This document shows positions 49,504 to 61,582 of a stretch of 64,000 nt of DNA, one piece after another; positions within the stretch are counted from its first letter, which is position 1, and every line of letters begins with the position of its first letter. The DNA comes from Nitzschia sp. pyKryTriq1 (lineage: Eukaryota > Bacillariophyta > Bacillariophyceae > Bacillariales > Bacillariaceae): positions 4,030,001 through 4,094,000 of the forward strand of contig OY101116.1 in assembly GCA_956465555.1 (NCBI GenBank). The letters run 5' to 3'. The position numbers and the translations under genes were made by a program. A model generated the notes under the pieces. That model made no database searches. It had not been told where the DNA came from and was given only the letters and a program-made list of their open reading frames with translations.

Positions 49504-50721
49504 TTATGAAAACCATCCCATGAGAGCACTGGGTTCCGATTCTTCTTCTTCGTGTTCATCGCCTTCTTGTGCCTGATAGTCCACGTCCGGATCTTCGTCA
49601 CCAAGTTCTTCCTCATCATCAATCTTTTCCAGATTTTGTTTTTCTGCAGTCACAGAAGAAAGAGAAAAGGATAAATTGTGAGTAAGTTGAGTGAGTGACT
49701 TGTAGTCAATGACACGGACTTGCACGTGTCCAGTGCAATCAATCGTAGTATGTTACTTACGCTTCTTCCACCACAATGTGTACCATACGGCTCCCGCCAT
49801 ACTGCCCATGACCAACAAGGCCAGTCCAAAGATACTGGCCCACTCTCCAAAGGGCTCTGGAGTCTTGTCCATCCATCCAATTCTCTTGCACCCAGTAGTA
49901 TCTTTTCCAAATCGGTATACTTCTGTAATGGAGTCCCAGTAGTAGTGTGAGATGTCCCAGTCTTCGCAAGATAAAGCGGCGTCTTCGTAGATTCCAGCAC
50001 ACATATCCTTGAGGTAAGTGACGCCGTCGTCACCCTTGTATCCGCAGTCCAAGCACTTGTAACTGACCAACCCGCCGGTGCTAAAGGGCAGAGTCCATCC
50101 GTTGGAGATTTCTTGAAACTTCTTGCTGTTCGCAGGTTGCGAGCACGAAGCGTCTTCAAAGAGTCCTAGCATGACATCGTTCCCATTGCTGGTACAGGTA
50201 GGACCGACGTAGTACGACGCAGCGTTTGCTCCATCGTCGTCCGGCTGGTACTCATACTGAGCACACTGCGCCCAGTTGGCCGCATCGTTCATTTGATCGT
50301 CCCAGTTCATGTTGTCGGCCTGGTCGTCCATGTAGGCTTCCACAAAGTCGCCCAGCGGCACGGCAAAGTCCGCGTGGCCCGAGGTGCACCCGCCCTGCTT
50401 GGAGGAACTGCACGAGTTCTTGGGACATGCCCGGACAATCGCCACCCCGTATTGCAGGTTGCCGTTGTCGTCCTTGCTGCCCAGCGTCTCGTCGCCTTGG
50501 CACTTGAGTAGTTTGAGAGAATAATCCATGAGCTTTTCTTCGACTTCTGCAATGCCTTCTGCCGAAAATTCTTCATCGTACGGATCGTCGTCGTCTCCCA
50601 ACCGCCGGCGTTGTGCTCTTGATAACAGCTTGCGAATACGACTTTGATTGTTCGTCGAAATCTCCCGTTCCGCTTGGGCGGTGGTGACAATCATGGTGAG
50701 CAGTACCGTGGAGAGCTTCAT
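49504..50721 (-). CDS. 12-cysteine type I membrane protein, family member 2
   Basis: Two exons, 50721-49761 and 49643-49504, phase 1 (AGC/GTAAGT donor, GACTGCAG acceptor), 366 residues. It has a signal peptide (MKLSTVLLTMIVTTAQA), then a basic stretch RIRKLLSRAQRRRLG before an acidic one, possibly a processing site. The ectodomain repeats the family pattern: RACPKNSCSSSKQGGCTSG, ADFAVPLGDFVEAYMDDQ, YYVGPTCTSNG, EISNGWTLPFSTGG and TGCKRIG, twelve Cys in all. A membrane helix (IFGLALLVMGSMAGAVWYTLW) precedes a cytosolic tail encoded mostly by exon 2, very acidic and ending MGWFS. The intron lies at the same place as in member 1. Function unknown; likely cell surface or secretory membrane. Confidence 0.87.
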
Positions 50722-51920
50722 CGTCTTCTTCTGCTTGTTGTTGTTGTTGTACTGGATGCGTACTTTTTGTGTTGCGGGACGAAGTCAGAAGCTCAGCAAT
50801 CAATGCAAAAGCGTTGGGAACTGACTGACTGGAAGGAACGCTGACACTAATGATAACAACTACAACTAACGGGCGGCACAAAAAATCCAACCAAATTCTC
50901 CTCTACGTAGTACAACACCAAAAAAGTTTTTAAAGAGCACCTTGTTGACACAAGAGTTGGATGAAAAAAACTTGCGGGTGCACGATAATCGATCGAGAGA
51001 ATAGAGTTCGATACCGGTAATTGTATTGTACTGGTACAGAACAGTCGCGCAAAATTTTTGATAGCGGCAATGCGATCGCTCGACCATCCGGTGCACCTCC
51101 AAATTTTCAGCACTCTCTGCGCGTGCTGCCTTATGTAACGATCGATTCTTCCATCAGTTGGATCTCGGCGTGCGCTGCTGTATGTATCACATTCTTTTGT
51201 GTATCCAATAAGTGGCAATACTCCAATGATGGAACACTGGAAATATATACAGAAACGTAGAGGAAGATAAAAGATTTGTGGCGACGCTCGCTCGCCCGAT
51301 CTCCGTTTGTGAAATCCGACCGATCCGACTAAAAAATCGTAGTGTGTTGTCGGCTCTCCTTTTTTTTCCAACGGAAGGTTGCGGTAGAGGTACGGTACAA
51401 GAAGAAGGAGAACCCCAACCCCATCGAAGAAGCACAGGTACCGGTATCATACTAGTGGTACTAGTAGTAGCAGGTGTGCTGAAGAAGTGATATATTATAA
51501 TCTACCGGTACTTGTAGTAGCAGGAGTACTGTAGCTCTAGCTAGAGAGAGAGAGAGAGAGAGAGGGCCTCTTCTTGATGGCAGTTCTATATTTAGATAGA
51601 AAGAGCTGCAGCTACTAGTAAACGACTCTACGAGGAGAGAACTCCTCTGGTGTCTCCCTCTGTCTCTCTCTCTGTCTCTCTCTCGGAGGAGAAGAGGTGT
51701 CAAGCATGAGCATAAAGAATGATGATAGTACCGTAGTACGGTAGAACGATGTGGGGAGGAGGACTTCCGCTATTACTAGCTAGATACTCCTCCGCTGAAC
51801 TTCAGCATACTTTTCATGTCCACAAGAATCTATTATTCTTTAGTTCTAGTAGTACATACATGTGCATTTCATTTCATTTCATTCCATTGCTCGTCGTTGC
51901 CGTCGCCGTACTCCATTTTC
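50722..51920. other. Intergenic region in the 12-Cys cluster
   Basis: Between members 2 and 3. An AG microsatellite lies at 51544-51564 and a TC-rich tract at about 51655-51686. No gene is seen. Confidence 0.5.
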
Positions 51921-53153
51921 TTAAGAGAAAATTCCTCGTCGATACCGGGAAGCTTCCTCGTGGGCGGCCAGTGCAGCCTTTTCTTCCTTTCGGTTGTTGC
52001 TGCTGCTGCTGGCACCGCCGCAAGGGGCGCCCACCAAGGCTGCCGCCTGCTTTTGCATTTGCTTGTGTTTTTTCCAAAACCAGAAACCAAAGAGCACAAA
52101 CACAAATAGAAAGATATGAAACAGAAAATTGGGTTTAACAGCTCCCGTCATGGCAGATATTTTGGAACATCCGGAAGTATCCTTTCCAAATCGGCTCACT
52201 TGTGTCTTGGGATCCCAATAATAATGATCCACACCCCACTCGCTTTCGCATCGAAGGGTCGACTGGTCGGTAAATGTGGCGCACATATCTTTGACATAGT
52301 CAGCAGCGCCATCATCGTCTCCGTTATTGGTCACTGCACAACTCATACAACTGCTGCTGCCGCTACCAATCATTCCCCCCTCGCTGCTGCTAGTACTAAA
52401 TGGAAGGTTGTTCCAGGAGGATTCATCGTCATCGACGTTGTTCGAGATGAGGTCTGCCAGTGTCATTTCAGTGGCCGGCAGAGAGCAGTAGGCATCTTCA
52501 AACAAACCCAGTTCGATATCCTTGCCATTACTGGAACAAGTGGGTCCCACATAGTAATACACCTGCTGATTATATTTGTCATCATCGTCCTCATCCCCGT
52601 CTTCTTCCCCATCGTCGAAGGCTGTACAGGACGCCAAATTAGTCACTTGATCATCTTCCGCCCATACTTGTTGGGCTTGCTGATCTTGAACGTAGGCAGC
52701 GACAAAGTCGGCGAGTGGAACGGCAAAGTCGGCATATCCCGAGGTGCAGCCGCCGCTGCTCTTGTTTTTACACGACTTTTGCGGACAGGCTCGTAGAATG
52801 ACATATTCCGTCGCGACATACTTGCTGCTACTGCGAGTGCATTGCAGCAGTTTGAGGGAATAATTCATCAAAAAGTCAGTGTCGATAGCACTATCATCGT
52901 TACCATCATCACCGTCACCATCGCCTTCCAACTGACGATGAACCTTGTTGCTGCTGATGTTGTCCAAAAGTAGTTTTCGGACATGGCCTGTTACCGGCAC
53001 TGCTGCTGCAGCTGCTGCTGTTTCCTTCGAGATCACTTGCTGTGCGGCGGAGGTTGCTGCTTGCACCGATACTGTCTGTGCTAGAACAGAAAGGACCGCG
53101 ACCATCATTGCGGTGGACAACGAAAGGAAGGAGGAGACCTTCATCATTGTCAT
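51921..53153 (-). CDS. 12-cysteine type I membrane protein, family member 3
   Basis: Single exon, 410 residues. The start at 53153 (or the in-frame ATG at 53144) begins a signal peptide (FLSLSTAMMVAVLSVLAQTV). The ectodomain keeps all twelve Cys in family order: YSLKLLQCTR, RACPQKSCKNKSSGGCTSG, ADFAVPLADFVAAYVQDQ, YYVGPTCSSNG and SGCSKI, with longer Asp/Ser insertions than its relatives. The EISNGWT motif is altered (LISNNVDDDESSWNNLPFST). The membrane helix is FLFHIFLFVFVLFGFWFW. The tail (KHKQMQKQAAALVG) has no intron at the site used by members 1 and 2. Members 2 and 3 are head-to-tail on the minus strand about 1.2 kb apart, and member 1 faces member 2. Function unknown. Confidence 0.85.
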   Translation of the reverse strand: MTMMKVSSFLSLSTAMMVAVLSVLAQTVSVQAATSAAQQVISKETAAAAAAVPVTGHVRKLLLDNISSNKVHRQLEGDGDGDDGNDDSAIDTDFLMNYSLKLLQCTRSSSKYVATEYVILRACPQKSCKNKSSGGCTSGYADFAVPLADFVAAYVQDQQAQQVWAEDDQVTNLASCTAFDDGEEDGDEDDDDKYNQQVYYYVGPTCSSNGKDIELGLFEDAYCSLPATEMTLADLISNNVDDDESSWNNLPFSTSSSEGGMIGSGSSSCMSCAVTNNGDDDGAADYVKDMCATFTDQSTLRCESEWGVDHYYWDPKTQVSRFGKDTSGCSKISAMTGAVKPNFLFHIFLFVFVLFGFWFWKKHKQMQKQAAALVGAPCGGASSSSNNRKEEKAALAAHEEASRYRRGIFS

Positions 53154-53874
53154 CTTATTGTTTGTAAATGAACGATGTTATTGTTGTTGTTGTTGTTGTT
53201 GTTAGTCAAGAGAGAGTAGAGTAGCAGCTACTGGTGGTTGCGAAGAATATTTATTGCAACGACCAATACATGATACGGTAGTACATGCACATCATATGCA
53301 CAACAACAACCCCATTACGCTACCGGTAGGTCAACTACTCTACTACTACTAGAGCAAGAACTCTCGGCCATACAAATGCCCCCAGATTTTTCGTTTTGAA
53401 CGGCTCGGCACTTTTGCTCGGCTTGCGCCAAAAATTCGCCGGTTGAGCGAGCACTGCCGCCAAAAAGTGGATTTGGGTTTGGCATGTCCGGCGCGTGGTT
53501 CGACGATTTGATTGCATCGGAATACAGTAATAATTCGATCGCGCGGCGGGTCGGTCGGTGGCAGCTGGCGGTTGTGGCGGAAAGAAGATAATGGACGTAT
53601 GAGACACCCATTCAACATGACACATTCCAATTCTTCGTCTGGATGATGCGACCGGGCCCGCTCGTATTTACACCTAAGGCGCTCGGTCTGTCCTCCTTAC
53701 GTCTTCTGCTACTTCGATCGTTGAACCGGTATGTATAGCCTCCTCCTATCTCTATTAGTAGTACTAGTAGATCTACAATATTGACATTCCAAGAAAGAAG
53801 CCCTGTTCGAACCCACTCACTACAGCTTTTTTGCACAGTCTGCACAGTCATAGTACATTCGTGGGACGTTCTTT
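53154..53874. other. Intergenic region
   Basis: Between member 3 and CRAL-TRIO copy 2. TTG repeats at 53180-53203 lie close to the member 3 start. No gene is seen. Confidence 0.5.
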
Positions 53875-56437
53875 TCAAAGCTTGGTTCGTTTCCCTGCTG
53901 GTGGAGGTGGCAAGTCCGCAGAGGGCAGCACATCCGCTTTAGCTTCGCTGGTAGTACTACCATCCCCTTGTTGTTGTTGTTGTTGTTGTTTACGTCGTCT
54001 GGCGATTTCTGCGAGTACTGCCCCCCGCCTGGCTCGAAAGAGATGGCTGACCTTGTTGCGCGAGGCTTCGTCGTCCGTGACGAGCCATACACCCGAGGAA
54101 TCTTGTTTGAGAAAACGTCCACCGTATTCGTTCTTGATGATATTGACCAATTCAAAAGTAAGTCCAGTCTTGTCGAGTTTCCGGGAGGCCTCATAGCGTG
54201 GAATGGCATCGTCCACAAGTTGATGGAGTCGAACATTGCCGGCATGCGAATGGATCGGCTTGCCGCGTCCCAATAAGATATCCGCCTGAGCCGGTACCAC
54301 AATGACCCTTTTGGATTCATAATGGTCTTCTTCTTCTTCTTCTTCTTGGTCGTCGTCTTGATGTTCTTGTCCTTCTTCTCGTTGTTGTTGTTGTTGTTGT
54401 TGTTCTTGTTCTTGGTAGCTGCTACTGCTGCTTCCACGATGATTGTCAGAACTACTAGGATTGTCTTCTGCTTGGTCCTCCTGTGTTTGTGGTTTGCGTA
54501 TTCTTCTTTGTCTTGCTGTTTTTGTTTTTCTGGCCGACAGTGTAATGAGTTTTCCCTGTTCTACCATTTCTTCTTGCTTCTTTCGCATTTTGATAAAGTC
54601 GACATGTTGTTTCGTCTTGACTTCTCCATGCATATTGACGGGGAGACAATCGGGAGGGATGCCGTATCCCACGAGTTCATAGGCACATTGCATAATGGAG
54701 GCTCCAAAATGGATCTTGTTTCGTGCCCGTAAATCACGACTTATCAATTGCATCCCCAACTTCATGACGTGTTTCCATTGACTATCGGCAAAACAATTAT
54801 GTACCACCGCAAATCGAAGAGGTAGGGACATGAGTGCGGCAGACAGAGTCGGGATCATTTCAAAGTCCATCATGGAATGTGCCGAAGAAGAAGAAGAACT
54901 TGCATCAGCAGTACTAGTACTAGTACTAGCAGAACCTGTAGCATGCTGTTGTTGCTCTTGTTGTTGTGGTGGTGGTGGTTTTCTCGTCGTCGTCGTTCCT
55001 CCATTTTGTCCTCCTCCTCCTCCTCCTCCTTCTTCTTCTTTTTTGGTCGCCCCTGGACTGACAACGACGACACATGTCGCTCCCTTGCGTTGTGTTTCTT
55101 CATCTTGAATGGCGCTCCAGTTTTCGTACATTAAAATACGTCCCTATAGTAGAGTAATAGTAGTAGTCGAGAAGAGATAGAGAAGAGATAGAGATGGAAA
55201 GATGATTTTAGCCGCAACAAGAAGGAAAGAGGAGTGTGAGTAAAAGAGAATATTATGATGATGATGATGAGCTGATGATGATATATGAGTCGACGCCCTC
55301 GTCCTTTTCAACCACGACAAAAGAAAAAGAAGAAGAAGAACAACAACTTACCAATCGATCCGGAGTTCCAATCGGATGAACAAAGGTCAATCTCGGAAAG
55401 AGGACAAATATCGCTCGTCCCATAACATCCCGACAGGGTAGAATTTGATTGTATCCATTCCGATAAATCTTGAGATCCTTGTCCGAAAGTAACTTTTGTG
55501 TAATATCTTGACACAATGCCTCTTCTCCAAAACTCTTGAGTTTGTATTCATAAAAACGAATCATCCGATGTGCCGACGCTTGCACATCAAATCGTTCGGC
55601 CCGTAAAAAGGCCTTGTATAAAAACTCGGAATGGACATACGAATAATCTTTTTCTTGGGCCAGTTGAAAGGGACGACAATTCAAACTCCCCACAAAGGTT
55701 TTGGATGTCTGAACTTGCAGCTCTTCTTTTAATGCCCGGAAGGATTCCTCAATCAACTCGGGTGTTTCTTCAATGACATCGGCCACCCCATGCAATTCAT
55801 GATACAAGATATCTCGTTCTTGTAAACTCATGTTCTTGAGAGCATTGGCAATATACGCATCTGATTCAGCGTGTTCCTCGTCAGTCGTGGTATTGTTCTT
55901 GTTGCTGCTGCTGTTGTTGTTGCTGTGATTAGTACTACTACATGTACTTCTTCTTGTTCTGCTACTATTAGCAGTAGTAGGCGCTGTTGTTTTTGTTGCT
56001 GCTGCTGTACTTGTTGCTATTTGTGGCGGCTGATGGTGTGGTTGTGGCTGATGATCATGATGTGGTTGAGGAGCGGGAGCTGTTGGAGAGGAGGCGGGAT
56101 CTATCATCATCATCATGTGCACCATGTCGTGGTTGTTGTTGTTGTTGATGCTCGAAGAGGACGAGGACGAGGACGAACCGAGTGCTGATGCTGCTGCTGC
56201 TGCTGCGGATGATGCTTCCGGAGGATGACGATGCTGCTGCTGCTGCTGCTGATGGTGATGAGGTGCATGATGATCGCCGCCGTGGTGAATATTACTCGCA
56301 GAGCCTTCCGTCGGTGATGATATTGATAATGATGATGATGAGGGCGACATCATCATGATCCCCATGCGGCTAATATCACTGCTGGGATCATCATCGTCGC
56401 TTCTTGTTGTTGTTGTTGTTGCAGCAGAAGAGGACAT
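53875..56437 (-). CDS. CRAL-TRIO-like/DUF6824 fusion protein (copy 2)
   Basis: Two exons, 56437-55352 and 55143-53875, phase 0 (TTG/GTAAGT donor, CTACTATAG acceptor), 784 residues. An in-frame ATG at 56542 would add 35 residues of unrelated text. Exon 1 has His, Ser, Asn and Thr runs, then NMSLQERDILYHELHGVADV and YKAFLRAERFDVQASAHRMI, which match copy 1 closely. Exon 2 continues with ENWSAIQDEETQRKGATCVV and VVHNCFADSQWKHVMKLGMQ. It ends with DUF6824 (QADILLGRGKPIHSHAGN, GGRFLKQDSSGVWLVTDDEA, VSHLFRARR). The intron interrupts the same codon position as in copy 1, so the two arose by duplication about 20 kb apart. Low-complexity inserts differ fully between the copies. Likely regulatory; lipid binding is inferred from the fold. 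Confidence 0.85.
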
Positions 56438-56542
56438 TGCAGAATTTGTATCAATGATACTAATACAACAGCACGGAGGGATATATAGGACTATAAGAGA
56501 GGGGGAGGAGTCGTCAACTACTCTAGTAGTAGTAGAAGGCAT

Positions 56543-59500
56543 ACAATCAAACAGGCAGGCAGGCAGGCAGGCAGAGTAGGGAGTGACGCATAGTCAGTCG
56601 TACCGGTATTATCGCACAACAGGGGAGAATATGATAATGCGGAGCATCGCATCGAACACTATTATTACGTACCGCGGTAATTAGGCCTCTACTATTCTAT
56701 GATATTCTATTACAGTAGTTGTATCTGTGCTGTATCTGATGTGCTCCAGAAACAAGCAAGAGCGAAAGGCCGGAAACTTCTTGTGTCGGATGCTGTATTT
56801 ATGTAGTGTACGTGACTTTTGGTAATAGCGCGTGTTTATTGTTTTCATCATCATCTTACCACCTCCTATATCTGGTTCTCCTCACGCGGGATCGGATGGC
56901 CGCGGACGGATGATCGAAAGCTACATGGCGAGTTCCAGTGGGGCTTATTATGTTCGGGTCGTCGTTGAAGAGAAGATTTTAATAGCGCACAGTACAGTAC
57001 CAGGTACCTGTACCGCTAATTCCCTTGTACTCGAGAACTACAGCGTAGTCTTGTTGTTGAGAAGAACCGGCGAGCGGAATAATGTCAACGCAGGGGCGCA
57101 ACGTTCTTGAACGTGAACGGGACAGCGTGCGTCCGTGCATACGTGGGGTTTCGATTTCTCAAACAAGCAACTAACATACAAGCGCTACTTGTACCGGTAG
57201 ACTGACCTTACTATCCGCCCGCTACATACATTCTACAGTCGTAATACGAAATAACGGGCGAAGCAAGGTCGGTATGTGTGTAGTAGTTAGATGTAGTGAC
57301 TTGAAGAATGTTGCGTGTGGTAGCGGGAGCAATAATTCTTTCAGGACGACCGGTACGTGTACTTCGTACGAGTGTACGAGTAGTTGTTGTTTAATTGCAA
57401 ACTCACGACAATTCTTTTAATTGCAAACTCACGACAATAAATTCCATGGCCAAGAACAACCTTGGCCACGTGGCCAGTCCCGCAGGTGTTTTAGCAGGTG
57501 ATTCGCCGGGTGATTCAAATTTCCAACTCCTGGTGATAAGTCGGCCTTTCGTCGTCCTTTCTCCACAAACGCCTCCCAGCTCTCCGCCTTTTCAAACTTC
57601 CTTAACTACTAGGGTCGTCCGATCTTGACGACGAGGACTATAAAAGAAGAAGTAGTACTACTAGTATTAGTATGAGTGCTGGTATCATCACCACGGCTAC
57701 TGGTAAGGAGGAGGCTGCTGTCGTCCTCCTCGTGTGACTGAAAAATACCCAGGATTTCTTGTTCTTCTTGACGTTGTTCTTCCTCCTCGTTCTTGTTTGC
57801 TGGTGAGTGGTGATGACGACGACCCGCCAGCAAATCATAAAGAATAATTCATTCACCACCGCCATTCTTTTCGATACTAGTAGTAGTATGTATCTATGTT
57901 GATCTCAGCATCACCTCGTATCAGCAGGTCATCACGACCACCACCACCCGGCGCACTGGAAGAACCGATGAGGAGATGATGACGTTGAGGAATAATAAAG
58001 AAGCAACAAGGAGGCAGCAGCAGGTGTCTCGTTTCCCACCAGCAGAGCAGCAGGAGGAACAAGTAGTAGTGGTCGTCGTGCTCCTCCTGTAACGTAAAAT
58101 AATCATTATATTTTTTTTGGCGGCAGATGTATTGAAACAGTAAGGCAGCTAGTAGTAGAAGTAGCTACTGCTTGTACTAGCAGCAGACGATACAGCAGGT
58201 AGTACGATGCTGCAGTACTACTAACGAACTAACTAGAAAGTAGATACCGTAGCTTTTATTATTTGTTGGATGTTTTGCAACAAGAACATGACCCTCCTGC
58301 CAGATGCTCTGCGAGTGCTGCAGTGCAGTGCCGTGCCGTGCAGTCCTACTGTAGTAGCGGTGGTGATGTCGTCCATGATGAGAGACGATCGATGATGGTG
58401 ATCCATTCGTCGCTCATCCATTCGCACTTACTACTCTTCCTCATTAGAAAGTACAAGTAGTACCGGTATAAGCAACGTACCGGTAGAGTACTACGGTACT
58501 AGCTATTCGTACCGACGAATGAGCACATAATAATAACCACCACCATCCCATCATCACCACCACCAGGAGATGAATGACGTAGTAGTAATAACTTCTTGTC
58601 TCCCTCCAATCAGGCAGGCACAGGCGGAATTCATCATCATCATCATCATCATCATCAATAATGTCGACGGAGAACGGAGAACAATGACGATGACGATGAG
58701 AAGAAGGAGAAAGAGAAGACGAGAAAGAGAGAGAGAAAGAGGTGTGTTTGTTTGTTCGTTGTTGTATGTGTTGACAGAGTTTGAGTTTGTGACCTTGGTT
58801 CATTCATTTTTTGATTTTCTCACGGCGCACCTCCGAAATTCAACTGGGTCGGCTTGCGCGCGCGCAAGCATCCTGTATTGGATCTTTGATGGAAGGATCT
58901 CGGCGGTCGGCCGGTCGGTGTCTGGCGTGTGTACAAGCTCACCTACAGTAGTACCGCGTTTGAACGCCAACCGAGCGCCGCCGCCGCGTGTTTCGTTGAG
59001 TGGAGGGAAATTTTGCATCCCGGGCGCGCACTTCGGCGCGCCAAATTGTAGTGAGAGCCCATAAGTAAAAGACATGTGTGAGCATATAAAAATCATGAAT
59101 AGAAGTGTTCGTTACTGTAGTATATATTTCCTTTGAACCCTCCTGGCGGCATCTTCCCCTGCTGGTTTGAAATCTCCCGCGGTCACAAAACCTCCGTGTC
59201 GTCGGGAAGTTGTCTATCATTCAATTCATTCGTTTGTTGCATTGGGGCGGCCGCGGGGTACGGTACTGTAGATGTACTTGTACCGTATTCTTCCTCTATC
59301 CACCGGTACTTGTATGCCGATCGGTCGGTGGCGCCAATAATTCATTCATTCATTCATTCTTCAGTTGCTACAGTATTACCAGGTACTGTACATAATCTAT
59401 AGCGACACAATCCAGCTTTTCCACCAACCAAAAGCTGCTGGCACCATTTTGGTTTGGTTTGGTTTGGTTTGTTTCGGTTTGGTGTCTCGCTCCCTGGTGC

Positions 59501-59640
59501 CGTGCCGTACTAGTTTGTTTCCTATCCTCTTTGCATCATATCCTTCGCCTCTGTCAATCCAATCTTTCAAGACCAGTACCGTATCAATCAATCAATCAAT
59601 CACACACTACTACTTACTACTACTACTACTACACGATCAT
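56543..59640. other. Long gene-free region
   Basis: About 3 kb without a supported gene. Holds GGCA tandem units just before CRAL-TRIO copy 2 (about 56550-56573), a two-copy 26-bp repeat at 57391-57438, ATC/GA microsatellites near 58632-58740, and GGTTT repeats near 59452-59483 followed by ATCA repeats before the next gene. Confidence 0.5.
57391..57438. repeat. Two-copy 26-bp tandem repeat
   Basis: TTAATTGCAAACTCACGACA occurs at 57391-57410 and again at 57417-57436, each followed by AT. Confidence 0.8.
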
Positions 59641-61582
59641 GGTGCTCTCCCAACCGATTTCCTCTTCCTTTTTGTTGCGGCCATCGCAGCACTGTCCGAG
59701 GCAAATGCAACTCATCTTTACTCATCGCGAACCTCCGGCACGGCCATTCTCATCATCCGCATCAGCATCAGCATCAGCATCAGCATCAGCATCATCACTA
59801 CGTATTCCACCCACCAAACTCTTTGCTGCTGCTGCTGGTGGTGCTGCTGCTGCTGCTGGTGGACGACCTTGCTATACATCCTCCTCTTCGGCGTCGGTAT
59901 CGGTATCGGAATCGGAAGAAGACGACACCACCCCCAACACAGAAGGGGCCATCAAAAAGGGTGGTGGTGATACCATCATTATTCCGGCGGCTGCTGCAGC
60001 GGCAGTAGCTCCGGTGGACGACGACAATGATGATGATGATGATCATGTGATGGTGCCAGTGCCACCGCCAAGCAAACGCCGTCGCCTGGTGAGTCCTCCG
60101 CCTACTTCTCTACTTCAGCAACAACAACAACAACAGCCGCAGCAGCAACCGATTCTTCCTCCTCGTACTACGGTATTGCCCTGGAACAAGGCGTTGCGAG
60201 AAACCAATCAACCCAACTGGATGGTACAACAAGTACTACTTCACACCAACAACCATAACCACAACAAGAACAACAACATCAACCACGACTCCTCTTCACA
60301 TCATCATCATCATCTTACAACTAGTACTAAGACGAGAGAAGCATTCGCAGCCTCCGCAGCTGGCGCAGCTGCAGAACAAGCAGCAGAACAAGCAGCCTTT
60401 GACTTTGAACCACCGGCCGATCCAATGTATTGGAAAAAACGTTGCTTTCATTGGCAGGGAATTTGTCAAACATCTCGGCAACGGATTCGAGAAATGGAAG
60501 AAGATCAACGACAGTTGCGGAAACGGATTTGGGAACTGGAAAATCAAGTGGTATGGAGCAGCAGCGTTGCAAACAGTAGTCGTCGTTGTACCACCAGAGG
60601 ACAGTCTTCGTCACCGTTCGTGATGAACAAAAAGAAGCAAGTTCCCATTTCACCAAGTTCGCAAGATAAGGAGCAGCAACAACAGCAACAACACCAGCAG
60701 CAGTCGCAGCAGCAGCCACAACAGCAACAAGCATCTACAGCAGTAGCAGCAACAGCAGCAACAGCAACAGCACCATCTGGAGCTGATCCTGCAGAACAAC
60801 AGCCTCCTACTTGGATTGTGGCGGTCAAACCTCGAAAGTGTTGTTTCTACTTGACCGATGGGGAAGGATTGTCCGATTCGGAAGACTTGTTGTACGGTGA
60901 CGATGAGTATGATCGTGATCATGATCATGAGGATCAGCATCATGATCATGAGGATCATAATCATGATGATCATGAGGATCATCATGATCATGATGACGAG
61001 CATGATCATGAGCACGAAGACGACGAAGGAGATGAGGAAAAGGAGAATGAAAACAACGATCCAAAAGCAGTGACAGCAACAGCAACAGCAACAGCAACAG
61101 CTGCTGGTGCTGCTGCTGCCAAACAGGGGGGTGTAGATGAAGAAAAGACTACTACTACTACTACTACTACACAGCAGGGAGATGCTCCAGCAGCAGCAGC
61201 AGCAGCAGCGACCGTGGGGGTTGCCACCACTAAAGTTGTTCCAGAGGACAAAGCACCGGAAGACTTCGTCGTTTCGGAACAGGAAAAGGAAAACAACAGC
61301 AAGAACAACAACAACAACAACAACTCGGGGATCATCCAGCAATCCGTACCGCCGGTAGAAGAGGAAGGGACAGAACAACAACATTCTTGTTCCATGGGGA
61401 CAGCAGCTCTACAAGTACAAGAAGCAGCAGCACCACGGCAGCAGGCTTCTGCTGCTGCTGCTACTACTGCTGCTGCTGCTGCTGCTGCTAGTAGTAGTAT
61501 TACTGTCGATGACGTCGTCGACGACGACGACGCCAAGAAGAAGGATAACACTGTGGCGGTCGTGGCCAAAGAGCAACAATAG
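59641..61582 (+). CDS. Low-complexity acidic protein with short coiled coil
   Basis: Single exon, about 646 residues from the ATG at 59641 (the frame is open further upstream, but that part is random-looking and sits in GGTTT repeats). Only two parts look constrained. One is a 45-residue block near residue 255 (DPMYWKKRCFHWQGICQTSR, then REMEEDQRQLRKRIWELENQ), which predicts a short coiled coil. The other is WIVAVKPRKCCFYLTDGEGL near residue 390. The latter runs into a stretch of about 35 residues alternating His, Asp and Glu, coded by near-exact CATGATCATGAGGATCA repeats. The rest is Ala, Gln, Thr, Asp and Asn runs. A KRRRLV patch near residue 143 may be a nuclear signal. No family is recognised; a DNA- or protein-binding scaffold is possible. 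Confidence 0.6.
60915..61020 (+). repeat. His/Asp-coding CATGATCATGAGGATCA repeats
   Basis: Imperfect units of CATGATCATGAGGATCA run in frame inside the gene at 59641-61582 and encode an alternating His-Asp-Glu stretch. The units are internally palindromic (CATGATCATG). Confidence 0.75.

Noticed and set aside
57391-57438. CRISPR-like repeat
   Set aside because: Only two copies with a 4-bp gap; eukaryotic context; a simple tandem duplication.
58570-59064. 164-codon plus-strand frame
   Set aside because: Runs through ATC and GA microsatellites; no constrained part.
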